From positions 1 to 64,000 of the forward strand of contig CAYRMD010000020.1 in NCBI GenBank assembly GCA_964425225.1: a stretch of 64,000 nucleotides of DNA, given 5' to 3'. Origin of the DNA: BPJU01 sp964425225. Its GTDB lineage: Bacteria > Planctomycetota > Planctomycetia > Pirellulales > Pirellulaceae. Position 1 is the first letter of the stretch, and every line of letters begins with the position of its first letter. The position numbers were made by a program, and so were the translations under genes. Below are positions 44,878 through 54,254 of the stretch, piece after piece. The notes under the pieces were generated by a model that was given only the letters and a program-made list of their open reading frames with translations, ran no database searches and was not told the origin of the DNA.

Positions 44878-46881
44878 CTAAGGCACGATAATAGGAGGCT
44901 GGGTATTTTTCGGAGCCGGTCGAAGATCTCGGACAATGACACGGTTTGGCTCGTTGACGCCTGCCTTGATCGTATAGTGCCCATCGGCGTAGACACGCGG
45001 CTCGAACCGTTTTCCCTGGATGCGTACCGAGTACAGCACCTCATTATCTTCTTGACGCACGACTTCCACGACCGGATCTTGCCACGATGAAAACTCGAGG
45101 GCTGGCAGATAGCCGAAAACGCGCCGACCGTCGTTTTCTTCGACTCGGACGGTGATTGGCCAGCCCGGGAATTGAGCGCGATCGCCGTCTTCCACATTAC
45201 TGAACCGCGGCCAACATTCAAAGCTAATCTGCCGCTTGCGCTTGTCGAACCGCACCACACCATATCCGTCCGCTCGCTGGCGCTCATCGCGCATATCGAC
45301 AGGATTCGCATAAGCCAGCATGGTGATTCGGTTGCCCAGCCCGTCAAAGTAGTCGCCTGTCCATGGTAAAGGGCTCCCTGGTATGGGATTGTCACCCGGT
45401 TTTTCGTCGATTGGGTGCCACCAACGACCATAGATAGTGTTTACCAGTGCGGGGCTCGTAAAGCCGTAGGGGCCGTCGCGAAACTCGTCGATGCCGTGTT
45501 TGACTACTACTGCCAGATGTTGATCGCCGCACAGGTGGACAGCCCACGCGCGGCGGATGAGCCGCAACGCTCGGTCGCGACCCGATTGTGGCCAACCGTT
45601 ACAGTCCAAATCCGCCAGTAGGCGATTGTCCGGAGTGCCATGCAAGTGAACCGCGCCGCAAAAGGCTGTCTGCGACAGTACGGCTTTCAGTCGAGCTCCC
45701 GTCCAGTCTCGGGTCCAGCGTTCTAAAAATGCCTCCTGCCGCTGGCCCAACAGTTGCAAGTTGGGTAGGTCAACACTACGCGGGTCGAAGTTGGGATTGG
45801 TGATGTGATCCGGACGCGGTCCCATTTGCGGAATCTTACCCGTAGGACCCGTTTTGAACTTTCGGTCCTCCAAGATGGCAAAGTCGATCTCGCCCCATCG
45901 CAGACGGGTGAAGTAAACGGTGATACCGCGTTCGATGGGTTCGGCATCTACCGGATCAGGAAGGTGCCAGGTTTGTTGCCGCTGCACCATATTGACGTAG
46001 GCTGGCGGATAGAAATATCCGCCATCAGCGTTTCCTTGGAGAGTCGATCGCTTGCCATTCTCGCCCCACAAATTAGGATGCCCCACGTCGTGGTCATCAG
46101 GAATGGTGATGGTGGGTCGATCCCGCATCACATCTCGAAATTGCAAACCAAATTCGATCCAACCAGCCGTGTGTTCCGTATGTCGATACGTTTGGTCGCC
46201 TGCGAAAAACAACAGATCGGGATCTTGTCGCAACAAATTCTTCACGATCTCCGGACGAAGCCCGGTGGTGCGGCTGGAATTGCAGGACATCACAGCCATG
46301 GTTATGACTGGCTTTTCCACCGGATCGCGGCGGATTAGTCCCCTAAACTCTGCCCGTTCTCCATGGCGGACGCGATAGGGTACGTCATGGTTTGCGTCCC
46401 ACGGCTCGATACGAAAATGCGCGCTCCAGCCCGGGTAGAGTACCGGTTGGCGGCTGACTTCACGCCATTGACCGTCCAGCAAAAGTTCCAATCGAGCTCC
46501 CCGGGGCTCTCCGGGTTTCAAAGGATAAAGCTGGGCAGTAAGTTTCAAGATACCTCGGTCGATGGTGTACAGGGCAAATGCTACGACTTCTTCTCGTGGA
46601 ACGTCCATGGGCGGCGGTGGGTTCTGTGCAAACTGTCGCGGCATCGGTGCCGTCCACCATTCGCCTACCGCAAGGCGATCCAATTGGGGATAGTCTTCCC
46701 CAAAAGGATAACGAGCCTCCTGAACCCAACCTGCTGGCGGTAGGATCATGAGCCAAACGCCGATACACGACATCCCTCGGACTAAGGCTCGGTCGCGCAA
46801 AGCTCGAAGACTTGTACTCCCGCAGCGGACTGTCCTATGTTTTTTACCCACCTCGTGGCCAGTCACCTCGCAAGTGATCAC
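44878..46881 (-). CDS. PhoD-like metallophosphatase
   Basis: 667 residues. A GTG start (46881) after GGAGGAG is chosen; a TTG five codons earlier would lie on that site. A hydrophobic export segment (SCIGVWLMILPPAGW, about 40-54) is followed by an N-terminal beta domain. The metallophosphatase core shows ITMAVMSCNS, FFAGDQTYRHTEH, TITIPDDHDVGHPN, and CGDQHLAVVV, which supply the metal ligands expected for Fe/Ca PhoD enzymes. PhoD hydrolyses phosphate mono- and diesters outside the cytoplasm. The RWGEIDFAILEDRKFK segment is also typical. The gene lies 171 bp downstream of the tricorn-type gene on the same strand. Confidence 0.88.
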   Translation of the reverse strand: MITCEVTGHEVGKKHRTVRCGSTSLRALRDRALVRGMSCIGVWLMILPPAGWVQEARYPFGEDYPQLDRLAVGEWWTAPMPRQFAQNPPPPMDVPREEVVAFALYTIDRGILKLTAQLYPLKPGEPRGARLELLLDGQWREVSRQPVLYPGWSAHFRIEPWDANHDVPYRVRHGERAEFRGLIRRDPVEKPVITMAVMSCNSSRTTGLRPEIVKNLLRQDPDLLFFAGDQTYRHTEHTAGWIEFGLQFRDVMRDRPTITIPDDHDVGHPNLWGENGKRSTLQGNADGGYFYPPAYVNMVQRQQTWHLPDPVDAEPIERGITVYFTRLRWGEIDFAILEDRKFKTGPTGKIPQMGPRPDHITNPNFDPRSVDLPNLQLLGQRQEAFLERWTRDWTGARLKAVLSQTAFCGAVHLHGTPDNRLLADLDCNGWPQSGRDRALRLIRRAWAVHLCGDQHLAVVVKHGIDEFRDGPYGFTSPALVNTIYGRWWHPIDEKPGDNPIPGSPLPWTGDYFDGLGNRITMLAYANPVDMRDERQRADGYGVVRFDKRKRQISFECWPRFSNVEDGDRAQFPGWPITVRVEENDGRRVFGYLPALEFSSWQDPVVEVVRQEDNEVLYSVRIQGKRFEPRVYADGHYTIKAGVNEPNRVIVRDLRPAPKNTQPPIIVP

Positions 46882-47052
46882 CGGACTCTCCTCCAAACAC
46901 GGGAACGCATCCAGGGTATTACTGCGTACAAGTCGTTGCAGTATGACGAACTAACCAACACCCTTTATGCATGTCGACCAGTCCGTCGAGCGTTGCCGAC
47001 TGCACTCCGTACGACCAAGGTAGCTAAATGGAAGCGGCACGGGCAGCATTGA

Positions 47053-50000
47053 TCATGGAATTTTTACCGGATCGGGTGGGCGACTCGGAAGTCGTCGCGG
47101 TTCTTGCTCGATCCTCCGCAAAACCTCGGCAATGGCGCGATCCAATTGAGGATCTTTTCCTTGAATAACCGATAACGGATCGTTCTCTACTTCGATATCC
47201 GGATCGACTCCGTGTCCCTCGATAATCCATTCACCCGATGGAGCATTCGTCCCTTGAAGCGGCACGAATACCTCACCGCCGTCCAGCAGTGGGCCAAGAG
47301 TGGTGATACCTACGACCCCACCCCACGTGCGTTTACCGATTAAGGGCCCCAGTCCGGCTTGTCGAAAGCGATATGGGAAGATATCCCCATCCGAGGCCGA
47401 TGTTTCGTTGATCAAGCAGACCATGTGACCATGGAACACGGTGCTCGGATAGGTTCCCGGCTCATCGCTCAGACTGCCAAAGCGCGTACCCAGGAGTTTA
47501 TTGTCCAGACGTTCCAGTATCCACTGGGAAACATTGCCACCGCCGTTGGAGCGCACATCGATAATGAGTCCCTCTTTGCGGATTTGGGGATAGTACCATT
47601 TGATAAACTCGTAGATGCCATCGGCACCCATGTCCGGTATGTGCAAATATCCGACACGTCCCCGGGTCGCTTGGTTAACATATTCGCGATTGGATTGGAC
47701 CCAATCGTAGTAGAGTAAATTCTCTTCCGAAAAAACCGGCCGGTACGTCACACGCCTGGCTCCTTCCAGCGTCGGTCGATCGTTGACGGTGAGCGTAATA
47801 GGATGCGTCTTATGGCGTAAGAGCCGGTACAGATTGTCCTGCGCTTGCAACTCAACGCCGTCGATCGCCAGCACATAGTCACCGACGCGAACATCTACGG
47901 CAATTTCCGTCAGCGGCGAGCGATACTTTTCTTCTGCATTGTCTCCGCGGAAGATGCGCGCGATGCGATAACGTCCTGCATTTTCGTCCAACTCGAACCT
48001 GGCTCCAGGTAGTCCCACCTTAGGCCGTGGTGGTATTTCGAAGTCGCCTCCTTGGATGTAGCAGTGGCCCGCGTTCAACTCGGCGACCATCTCGCCCAGG
48101 ACATAATTTAAGTCAGATCGGTGGGCGACATGCGGCAATAAGGCACGATATCGATCACCAATGGCTTTCCAATCATAACCGTGCATGTTTCTCACATAGA
48201 AGAAATCTCGATAACGCCGCCAAACCTCGTCGAAAATAGTTTCCCATTCTTGACGAGGAACGCGGTCTACTGTTAGCTCCGCCGTCGAGACGTTTTTCTT
48301 CTCAGTGGCCTTTGGGCGCACGTCCATCAATAGGAATTGATTGCCCTGTCGAATAAGAAGTTTCTTTCCATCCTGAGAAACAACAAATTCGGCACTTCCC
48401 TCGTGCAACGTAGACTCCTCTCGCTTTTCCATGTCAAAAACCTGAATTCGTGCCCGCTGATAACCTTCTCGTCCGTAAAATCGTGCCGACTGGCGAGCGA
48501 AGATTAAGTAGCCTTTTACTGCATGCAGGCGACTAATGTTGTCCTCTTCGACCGGCACACGGATAATGCGGTCGGAAAGTCCATCGAAATCAATGTGAGT
48601 TTCCGAGGGTAAGCCGTCTGCGGGTGTCTTGTTATCGACCTGCGTCTCTTTCTTTTCCTGGGTTGGGCCGTCGGATCCCTGGATTTGTACTTCGTCACTT
48701 CGCGCCGGGAACAAATGTGCCACATCGCGGCGCAATGCTAATGCGAGAATCCCGGTATCGCGATTGCCTGCGTAGTTCCACTCCACGCTGCTTATTTGGG
48801 GAGCAAATTGGCGGCGGGATAAGAAAAACAGGTAGTTGCCGTCAGGAGCCCATACCGGGTTCCATTCGTCAAACCATTCGTCCGTCACGCGGTGTACCAT
48901 CCCGTGTGTGGCGCTCCAAATGTAAATAGATCCATATTGATTGGCATCGTGAAGAACAAATGCTAGATACTTGCCGCAGGGGGACCAGGAATAATCACGC
49001 AGCAGCCCGTGTCGCTCGTCGGCAATTTCGATCACCGTTTTGTCAGCGAGCGTTACGACATAAAGCTTGCCGTATCTATCGGATAGGGCGATGCGTTGTC
49101 CGTCCGGTGACCACTCGGGCGAAAATAACATTCCCTCGAAGCGGTGTGTTATCTGCTCGGCTGGCGCGCTAGCGTCTTGTGGGATGATATACAATTGATC
49201 TTCCCCCGAGCGGTCCGAGAGGAAGGCTATTCGGCGGCCGTCCGGCGACCAGCGCGCGGCGCGGTCGTGCGCGTCAGAGGAGTTGGTGAGGTTGCGCGTC
49301 GGACCACTCTCAATGGGAGCCGTGAAAACGTCGCCCCGTGCTACAAAAAGTGCCCGCTCTCCCCGGGGGCTCAAGCCGAATGCCTCGATCTGCTTGTCGG
49401 CAGCATATCGACTGGGGCGACGTGCCAGACCGTCGTCCGGGACATGAATATCCAAAGGACGTTCCTCCTTCGACCGAGTATCGAAAACCACCAGTCTGCC
49501 ATTCAGCTCGTAGACGATCCATCGCTTGTTGTCGGAGCTTGCCCAGCGTACGTCGTAGAGTTTCGAGTAAGTTAGCTGTTCGACATCGCCATGGGTGACG
49601 TGGTAACGATAAAGATTCAAAGTGCCATCACGGTCCGAAACAAAATAAATATGCTGACCAATCCACATCGGATCGCGTTCGGTACGCACACTGTGAGCGA
49701 TTCGCTCTACTCGATGGGTCGCCAGGTCGAAAATATAGAGGTCCTGAGCCCACCCTCCCTGATAGCGCTTCCACGTACGAAAATCTCGGAAAAGCGGACT
49801 GTATACGAGCTGTTTGCCATCGGGAGAAAAGTCCCCGGCCCCGGATGTGGGCATCGGTAAGCGCCGCGGCAACCCTCCCTCGCGGCTCACCACGTATAAA
49901 GCCGATTCGGTTCGCCCGCCATCGGCATCCCGAAGCGATCGAAACAGAATTCCTTTACCATCCGGTGTCCAACCATAGACTTGATTGTCGTACCCCCAGC

Positions 50001-50376
50001 GAGGAGCTAAGGGGCCCCGAGCAGGGTAGTAGGTCAATTGCCGCGGTTCGCCTCCTTCGGCCGGTATTACGTACACCTGTTCGTCGCCATCGTATTGACC
50101 CGTAAATGCGATCCATTTACCATCCGGCGAGAATTTCGGGAAAAGTTCCTGGCCGGGGTGAGCGGTCAACCTGACGGCAGTGCCGCCTCGAGCCGACGCG
50201 CGCCAAAGGTCCCCACCATAACAAAACACCACCTGGTTACCGTGAATATCCGGAAACCGAAGCAACAACGTTTGACTCCAGAGCCGTACCTCTGTCGCCA
50301 CCAATAACAAAGGCACACCAAGAAACCACCATCGGCACGACATCGTCCAAGTCCACATCAATCTAGGCTGAACCAC
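47053..50376 (-). CDS. Tricorn protease homologue (S41 peptidase)
   Basis: 1107 residues from a GTG with GGGGAGG eight bases upstream. A signal peptide or anchor (WWFLGVPLLLVATEVRLWS) suggests export. The order is two WD40/TolB-like propellers (about 40-680; FSPDGKWIAFTGQYDGDEQVY; WSPDGRRIAFLSDRSGEDQLY), a C1-type helical segment, a PDZ domain (about 800-880; VGDYVLAIDGVELQ), and the S41 domain (about 890-1060). The S41 part has GLIIDVRSNGGGNVSQWIL, the nucleophile region INETSASDGDIFPYRF, and GKRTWGGVVG. It degrades peptides in the periplasm or outside, unlike the cytosolic archaeal tricorn. Length is normal for bacterial members. Confidence 0.92.
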   Translation of the reverse strand: MVQPRLMWTWTMSCRWWFLGVPLLLVATEVRLWSQTLLLRFPDIHGNQVVFCYGGDLWRASARGGTAVRLTAHPGQELFPKFSPDGKWIAFTGQYDGDEQVYVIPAEGGEPRQLTYYPARGPLAPRWGYDNQVYGWTPDGKGILFRSLRDADGGRTESALYVVSREGGLPRRLPMPTSGAGDFSPDGKQLVYSPLFRDFRTWKRYQGGWAQDLYIFDLATHRVERIAHSVRTERDPMWIGQHIYFVSDRDGTLNLYRYHVTHGDVEQLTYSKLYDVRWASSDNKRWIVYELNGRLVVFDTRSKEERPLDIHVPDDGLARRPSRYAADKQIEAFGLSPRGERALFVARGDVFTAPIESGPTRNLTNSSDAHDRAARWSPDGRRIAFLSDRSGEDQLYIIPQDASAPAEQITHRFEGMLFSPEWSPDGQRIALSDRYGKLYVVTLADKTVIEIADERHGLLRDYSWSPCGKYLAFVLHDANQYGSIYIWSATHGMVHRVTDEWFDEWNPVWAPDGNYLFFLSRRQFAPQISSVEWNYAGNRDTGILALALRRDVAHLFPARSDEVQIQGSDGPTQEKKETQVDNKTPADGLPSETHIDFDGLSDRIIRVPVEEDNISRLHAVKGYLIFARQSARFYGREGYQRARIQVFDMEKREESTLHEGSAEFVVSQDGKKLLIRQGNQFLLMDVRPKATEKKNVSTAELTVDRVPRQEWETIFDEVWRRYRDFFYVRNMHGYDWKAIGDRYRALLPHVAHRSDLNYVLGEMVAELNAGHCYIQGGDFEIPPRPKVGLPGARFELDENAGRYRIARIFRGDNAEEKYRSPLTEIAVDVRVGDYVLAIDGVELQAQDNLYRLLRHKTHPITLTVNDRPTLEGARRVTYRPVFSEENLLYYDWVQSNREYVNQATRGRVGYLHIPDMGADGIYEFIKWYYPQIRKEGLIIDVRSNGGGNVSQWILERLDNKLLGTRFGSLSDEPGTYPSTVFHGHMVCLINETSASDGDIFPYRFRQAGLGPLIGKRTWGGVVGITTLGPLLDGGEVFVPLQGTNAPSGEWIIEGHGVDPDIEVENDPLSVIQGKDPQLDRAIAEVLRRIEQEPRRLPSRPPDPVKIP

Positions 50377-50597
50377 CGATCACGCCTCCCCACAGTATGA
50401 CCACTCGGTGCACCATGAAGACCAACATCTTTGAACACAGCCCATTGTAGTTACCGTGCCGGAATGGAACCACTCGCGTACAGTACGTGTAGGTATACAC
50501 AACGGTGCAGAATGAACATCCCACACAGACCGTCGCGACTCACTCAGCAAGCGCGTTTTCGGCGACGTCATTTGGCACAAATCGACCGTGTAGCGCG

Positions 50598-50630
50598 CAA
50601 AAAAACAGCCGGCACAATAGCCGGCTGTTT
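50598..50630 (-). terminator. Rho-independent terminator of the ECF sigma operon
   Basis: On the minus strand the sequence is a perfect 11-bp stem, AAACAGCCGGC/GCCGGCTGTTT, with a 6-nt loop. The 3' arm runs into a tract of seven T's. It lies 82 bp past the stop at 50712 and is the strongest intrinsic terminator seen in the window. Confidence 0.9.
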
Positions 50631-50711
50631 GCGCCAGCGAATTAAAGATTCTGGCGGCGTCGTGGGCCCGGTCAACCCTATGACGACTTCCAAGCTTACG
50701 GCAGCATCAAC

Positions 50712-51974
50712 TCAGACACCATCACGGTCAGGCCGCCCTGAAGGGCGAAACTCGTCTCGCCCCTCGGGTCGCGGTCGCTCTCCCTCGCGTACTTCAAGTC
50801 GCGGTCGGTCGCCTTCACGTGCATCGGGTCGCGGCCGCTCTTCGTGTCGGGCTTCCGGTCGCCTTTGATCCCCTTGATGGGCTTCGGGCCGTGGCTGATC
50901 ACCGTGGCGCGCTTCGGGTCGCGGTCGGTCGCCTTCGCGCGCCTCATGTCGCGGTCGCTCGCCCTGGCCTGCTTCGGGTCGCGGTCGCGCCGCAGGATGA
51001 ACTTCACCGTTGAATGGATCCGAAAATGCTGGTTGCGGCACGAGTGGGGTGCTAGGTGTACCGAACCCAGGCTCGTGCGGCAAAGTTCCCAAGCCTGGCA
51101 GCGGAGACGGCCCTATCGTCGAACGTGCTCCCGGGGCTGGGGCCGGATAAGACGTGGATGGAGCGGGACTGTAAGGAGGTGACGGTATCGTCTGACCTGG
51201 GATACCTTGCGAAGGGATCGCTTCTATTCCCCCGCCTAGTCCGTAACCGCTCAGCGGTGGAAACCCCTGTCCTAGTGGTTGAAAACCTGTGGGGGGCGAG
51301 AAGCCAACTTGACCCGGCAGCGGATCCGCTCTCCATCCTAGTCCGGAATCGCTCGGCGGTGAAAACTGGGTCGGCTGCCCCATTGGCGACGTTGGCCCCA
51401 AAAAGGGCGATGTTGCAGCCGGTCCCGGCGGTGCTGCGGGCGGCCCTCCGCGACGCAATTCCGATTCGATGCGTTTTAAGCGTTCTAGGATTTCGCCGAG
51501 TCGTCTCTCGATACGCTCCAGTTGCTCGGCAACAGGGGCGGGGTGTCCAAAGTCACGTGGCGGAGTCGGGCGATCCGGAAGCTCGATCGGGCTGCGTGGA
51601 GTAAAGGGACGGTCTGGAGGCCCTACCGGGGCGCGCGGCGGAACGGGACGGTCCGGCGGACCAACCGGCCGCCGCCCGGCTGATGGTCGATCGCGGCGAT
51701 GGTTATCTTCGTCATCATCGTCGTCGTCCTGCGCGTCATCGCGTTCACGTACGGCAGCGACTGCCGGACGCGGGCGCTCGGCCGAGGCACCATCCGCTCG
51801 GGTACCGCGCGGCGCGGGCCGATCGTCATCCTCGTCGTCACCTTTAGTTCGGTTGTCGAGCTGTACCCCGGTCAACAGTTTGGCCTCCTGTAGGGGTTCG
51901 TCCGCGACAGTTGTTTGTCCTGACGCCGCAGCTATCACCGCCAGGAAAGCGATGGCGTACCACCTCATACTCAT
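50712..51974 (-). CDS. Exported low-complexity polyampholyte protein with 10-residue repeats
   Basis: 420 residues from ATG 51974 with AAAGGAGATGA upstream. After a signal peptide (WYAIAFLAVIAAASG) comes an acidic part with GDDEDDDRP and DDAQDDDDDDEDN. PPDRP-rich repeats follow, then a coiled coil (about 150-176; AEQLERIERRLGEILERLKR) and a Pro/Gly-rich linker. Eight imperfect units of the form RPRPEAREGD (residues 330-409) precede the C-terminus. It is third and last cistron after the sigma factor and putative anti-sigma factor, and its product shares ERPEARRGD-like wording with the upstream exported protein. Function unknown; a cell-surface or periplasmic structural role is possible. Confidence 0.7.
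   Translation of the reverse strand: MSMRWYAIAFLAVIAAASGQTTVADEPLQEAKLLTGVQLDNRTKGDDEDDDRPAPRGTRADGASAERPRPAVAAVRERDDAQDDDDDDEDNHRRDRPSAGRRPVGPPDRPVPPRAPVGPPDRPFTPRSPIELPDRPTPPRDFGHPAPVAEQLERIERRLGEILERLKRIESELRRGGPPAAPPGPAATSPFLGPTSPMGQPTQFSPPSDSGLGWRADPLPGQVGFSPPTGFQPLGQGFPPLSGYGLGGGIEAIPSQGIPGQTIPSPPYSPAPSTSYPAPAPGARSTIGPSPLPGLGTLPHEPGFGTPSTPLVPQPAFSDPFNGEVHPAARPRPEAGQGERPRHEAREGDRPRPEARHGDQPRPEAHQGDQRRPEARHEERPRPDAREGDRPRLEVREGERPRPEGRDEFRPSGRPDRDGV
50748..50987 (-). repeat. Eight-unit 30-bp minisatellite inside a coding region
   Basis: Encodes residues 330-409 of the low-complexity exported protein as 10-residue units (RPRPEAGQGE, RPRHEAREGD, RPRPEARHGD, QPRPEAHQGD and so on). Units differ at a few positions. 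Confidence 0.75.
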
Positions 51975-52081
51975 CTCCTTTCACAAAAAACGCATTTCGC
52001 AAAAACAAGCACATCCAAGACACCTCCCGTTTCAACGCTGGCATCCACGGGCGTCATGGACGGGCGAAGCTGTCCTGAACG

Positions 52082-52915
52082 TCAAAAATCTATCAGCGGT
52101 TGTTCGCTCGTTAATTCGTTCACGCGGCGGTCAATCAGTTCCTGCTTTGCTGCCTCGCGACGCTCCACTGTTTCACGTGTTCGTGCCATTTCTTCTTCGA
52201 ATCGTTTGAGCTGCAGGCGACGGCGTTGTTGGCGAATTTCAAAATGTTCGGCGACAAGGTCGCGAAGTTCAACAAGCCAATTCTCGCGATCCTTAGGAGC
52301 CGCCTCGCGAATCTGCGCTGCTAGAGCCTGAGTCAGCCGCTCGTACTCGAAATCCGCCAAGTACAACCTATACAGCTCCGGGTCCAGCCGCTGTAGGCGT
52401 TCCCAACTGTCCGCAGCCATGTCAGGTACCCGATAATGCGGCGGGAGTCCAGCCGACTGGCTTCCAACGTCCCTACCCGGGACAGAACCAGGTTCTGGTA
52501 CGAAGCTTGGCCTGTCGATAAGTCCCGGTGGGTTGACGCCCGGTGATATAGGTGGCAGTCCAAAGGGAGCGTCCGGCGATGGCACACCGGTTCTGGGCAC
52601 GGGAGGCGCGTCAGGTTGTCGGCGAAACTCACCGTTCGGCGGTCGCTTGAAATCCTCTGGCGCTACGGGACGCATCGGCGACCGATCACGCGGTGGAGCG
52701 TCGGGACGATTGCCTCGCCCCATCGGTTGGGACTCATCGCCGCGTCTTGCCTCGGGGCGCTCTTGTCCCTGCTCGGCCGCCACCGCCTTTCGTTCTGACT
52801 CGGACTTGCGTTCGTCTCCAGGGCGTTCGCTTCTAGGGACCACGTCTTGGGCATATATGCACGGAATGCCGAAAAAAAGCAAGCTAGCCGCAAGCAGATA
52901 ACTAGGTCGCGACAT
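52082..52915 (-). CDS. Exported protein with C-terminal helical domain, ECF-linked
   Basis: 277 residues. A signal peptide (YLLAASLLFFGIPCIYA) is followed by a disordered charged/Pro-rich region (about 25-165; ERPEARRGDESQPMGRG). A long helical domain (about 170-265; PELYRLYLADFEYERLTQAL; LVELRDLVAEHFEIRQQRRR) ends in RRVNELTSEQPLIDF. The helical part recalls small periplasmic stress proteins next to ECF sigma factors in planctomycetes, but homology to Spy/CpxP is not evident by eye. It lies between the putative anti-sigma gene and the low-complexity gene (117 and 107 bp gaps). Function unknown. Confidence 0.7.
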   Translation of the reverse strand: MSRPSYLLAASLLFFGIPCIYAQDVVPRSERPGDERKSESERKAVAAEQGQERPEARRGDESQPMGRGNRPDAPPRDRSPMRPVAPEDFKRPPNGEFRRQPDAPPVPRTGVPSPDAPFGLPPISPGVNPPGLIDRPSFVPEPGSVPGRDVGSQSAGLPPHYRVPDMAADSWERLQRLDPELYRLYLADFEYERLTQALAAQIREAAPKDRENWLVELRDLVAEHFEIRQQRRRLQLKRFEEEMARTRETVERREAAKQELIDRRVNELTSEQPLIDF

Positions 52916-53031
52916 GACTAGAAGCTCCCTTGAGCCAGAGATCTTTCGTTATTGCATGGCATGTCTCATTTTCTCCCGACAGTTTTTTACCCGATAGGCC
53001 CTTGAGGCCAGGATTTTTTCCCACGGCGCTC

Positions 53032-53742
53032 TCAAAAGGCAGTCGATGCAAGTTCTTCGTTTAACATTTGCAAACGGTGCATTACCGGCCAGTCGTGGGC
53101 CAAGTCCATCGAGCCGCTTAAGCTTGCCAATTCGACTGCAGCCCAATCGAGCGATGCATCGATGGCAGCTTCACTTTGCCAGCTATCGCCCGACGTGCCG
53201 TCAGCCAAAGACTCGACTGCCGCGGGCGAGTTGGTGCCAAGATTGCTGTCAATGTCCGAAAGTGAACGGCTCATTGTTGTGTCATTCACGGATTGCTGGG
53301 GGTGACCCGGATGGGCAACGGTTGTCATTGTTCTTGTGTTTGGCCAACTGATTAGCTCTCCGGTTGTTGCCCACAGTAGAGCCAAGCCAATTACCACTGT
53401 CGCAGCCGTTGTTGCCAATAAGAGGTAACACCGCGGGGCATGACAAGCGGCTTGCGCTTTGGCTCGCTCGGTTTCCTGGGAAACCTGAATCGACCCGGGA
53501 ACAACATGATGGACGTCTATCGGAAGCGTAACTTGCTCCATGAGTTCGCACCAAAACTGCCAGCATTCCTCGTCAGGGGGCGCATCGTTTGGTTGCTGAT
53601 CGGCACGTGTAATATGCCAGTTCAGTAGCTCTTCAGAAAGTTGCTCAGAAGAAAACACATCGGGCTGATCCGAGGTGGGGATCTGGTACTCGGGATCGGA
53701 CCGTTCCGTTGGTTGATGGATGCCAGTTGATCGGAGGCTCAT
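53032..53742 (-). CDS. Putative anti-sigma factor, single membrane helix
   Basis: 236 residues. The start overlaps the sigma stop as ATGA, implying translational coupling. Residues 1-103 are cytoplasmic and hydrophilic, with a helical region EECWQFWCELMEQ. One membrane helix follows (about 106-125, YLLLATTAATVVIGLALLW), and the C-terminal ~110 residues are Ser/Thr/Asp-rich and extracytoplasmic. This topology and coupling are typical of anti-sigma factors, but the zinc-binding HxxxCxxC motif is absent, so the identification rests on context. Confidence 0.65.
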   Translation of the reverse strand: MSLRSTGIHQPTERSDPEYQIPTSDQPDVFSSEQLSEELLNWHITRADQQPNDAPPDEECWQFWCELMEQVTLPIDVHHVVPGSIQVSQETERAKAQAACHAPRCYLLLATTAATVVIGLALLWATTGELISWPNTRTMTTVAHPGHPQQSVNDTTMSRSLSDIDSNLGTNSPAAVESLADGTSGDSWQSEAAIDASLDWAAVELASLSGSMDLAHDWPVMHRLQMLNEELASTAF

Positions 53743-54254
53743 GGGGCAAACTCCGCCAGCAGTTTCCGCAAATTCTTCAATCCTCGATGGCAGTGGCTCA
53801 ATACGGTGTTGAGCGGCAGATCCATATGTGCTGCAATCTCAGCAAACGACATTTGGCCAAAGTAGCGCAGCAGCAGTACTCGGCGTTGCAAGGCTGTTAA
53901 TTGATCCAGGGCTTGCCTAACGGCGCTACATGCCTCGTCTTGTTCGCATCGATTGGCCGGGTCATCGCGCCACTGCCCCAACCCCGGCAAATCGTCTTCT
54001 GGGAGCGGCGTTTGGCGCTGAAATGAACGCAGTCGGTCAACCACCAGGCGGTCGGCGATTCGGATTAAATAGGCACGGGGACTCCCCATCTCCTGATACC
54101 GATCCCATTGCTCCCAGCACCGCCGGAAGAGCTCCTGCACCAGGTCATCGGCTTCGTGCCCATCGCGCAGTGCGGCCCACGTGTAGGCCCTCACCGCAGG
54201 GCCGTGCTCCTTTACCCATTCAGTAAAACGGGTTAGCCGGTCGGGCGCATCCAT
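53739..54254 (-). CDS. ECF-type RNA polymerase sigma factor
   Basis: 171 residues. Region 2 (about 16-80) includes AALRDGHEADDLVQELFRRCW and SPRAYLIRIADRLVVDRLR. Region 4 (about 108-165) includes LTALQRRVLLLRYFGQMSFAEI and a helix-turn-helix ending LPLNTVLSHCHRGLKNLRKLL. It recruits RNA polymerase to a small regulon, usually including its own operon. ATG 54254 is chosen because homologues begin close to it; a TTG eleven codons upstream is possible. The following gene overlaps its stop by four bases and encodes the likely anti-sigma factor. No autoregulated promoter could be fixed in the gap upstream. Confidence 0.92.
   Translation of the reverse strand: MDAPDRLTRFTEWVKEHGPAVRAYTWAALRDGHEADDLVQELFRRCWEQWDRYQEMGSPRAYLIRIADRLVVDRLRSFQRQTPLPEDDLPGLGQWRDDPANRCEQDEACSAVRQALDQLTALQRRVLLLRYFGQMSFAEIAAHMDLPLNTVLSHCHRGLKNLRKLLAEFAP

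Noticed and set aside
50760..51000. Possible CRISPR-like array because of 30-bp periodicity
   Set aside because: Units are contiguous with no spacers, are in frame, and encode a 10-residue protein repeat. There are no cas genes nearby.
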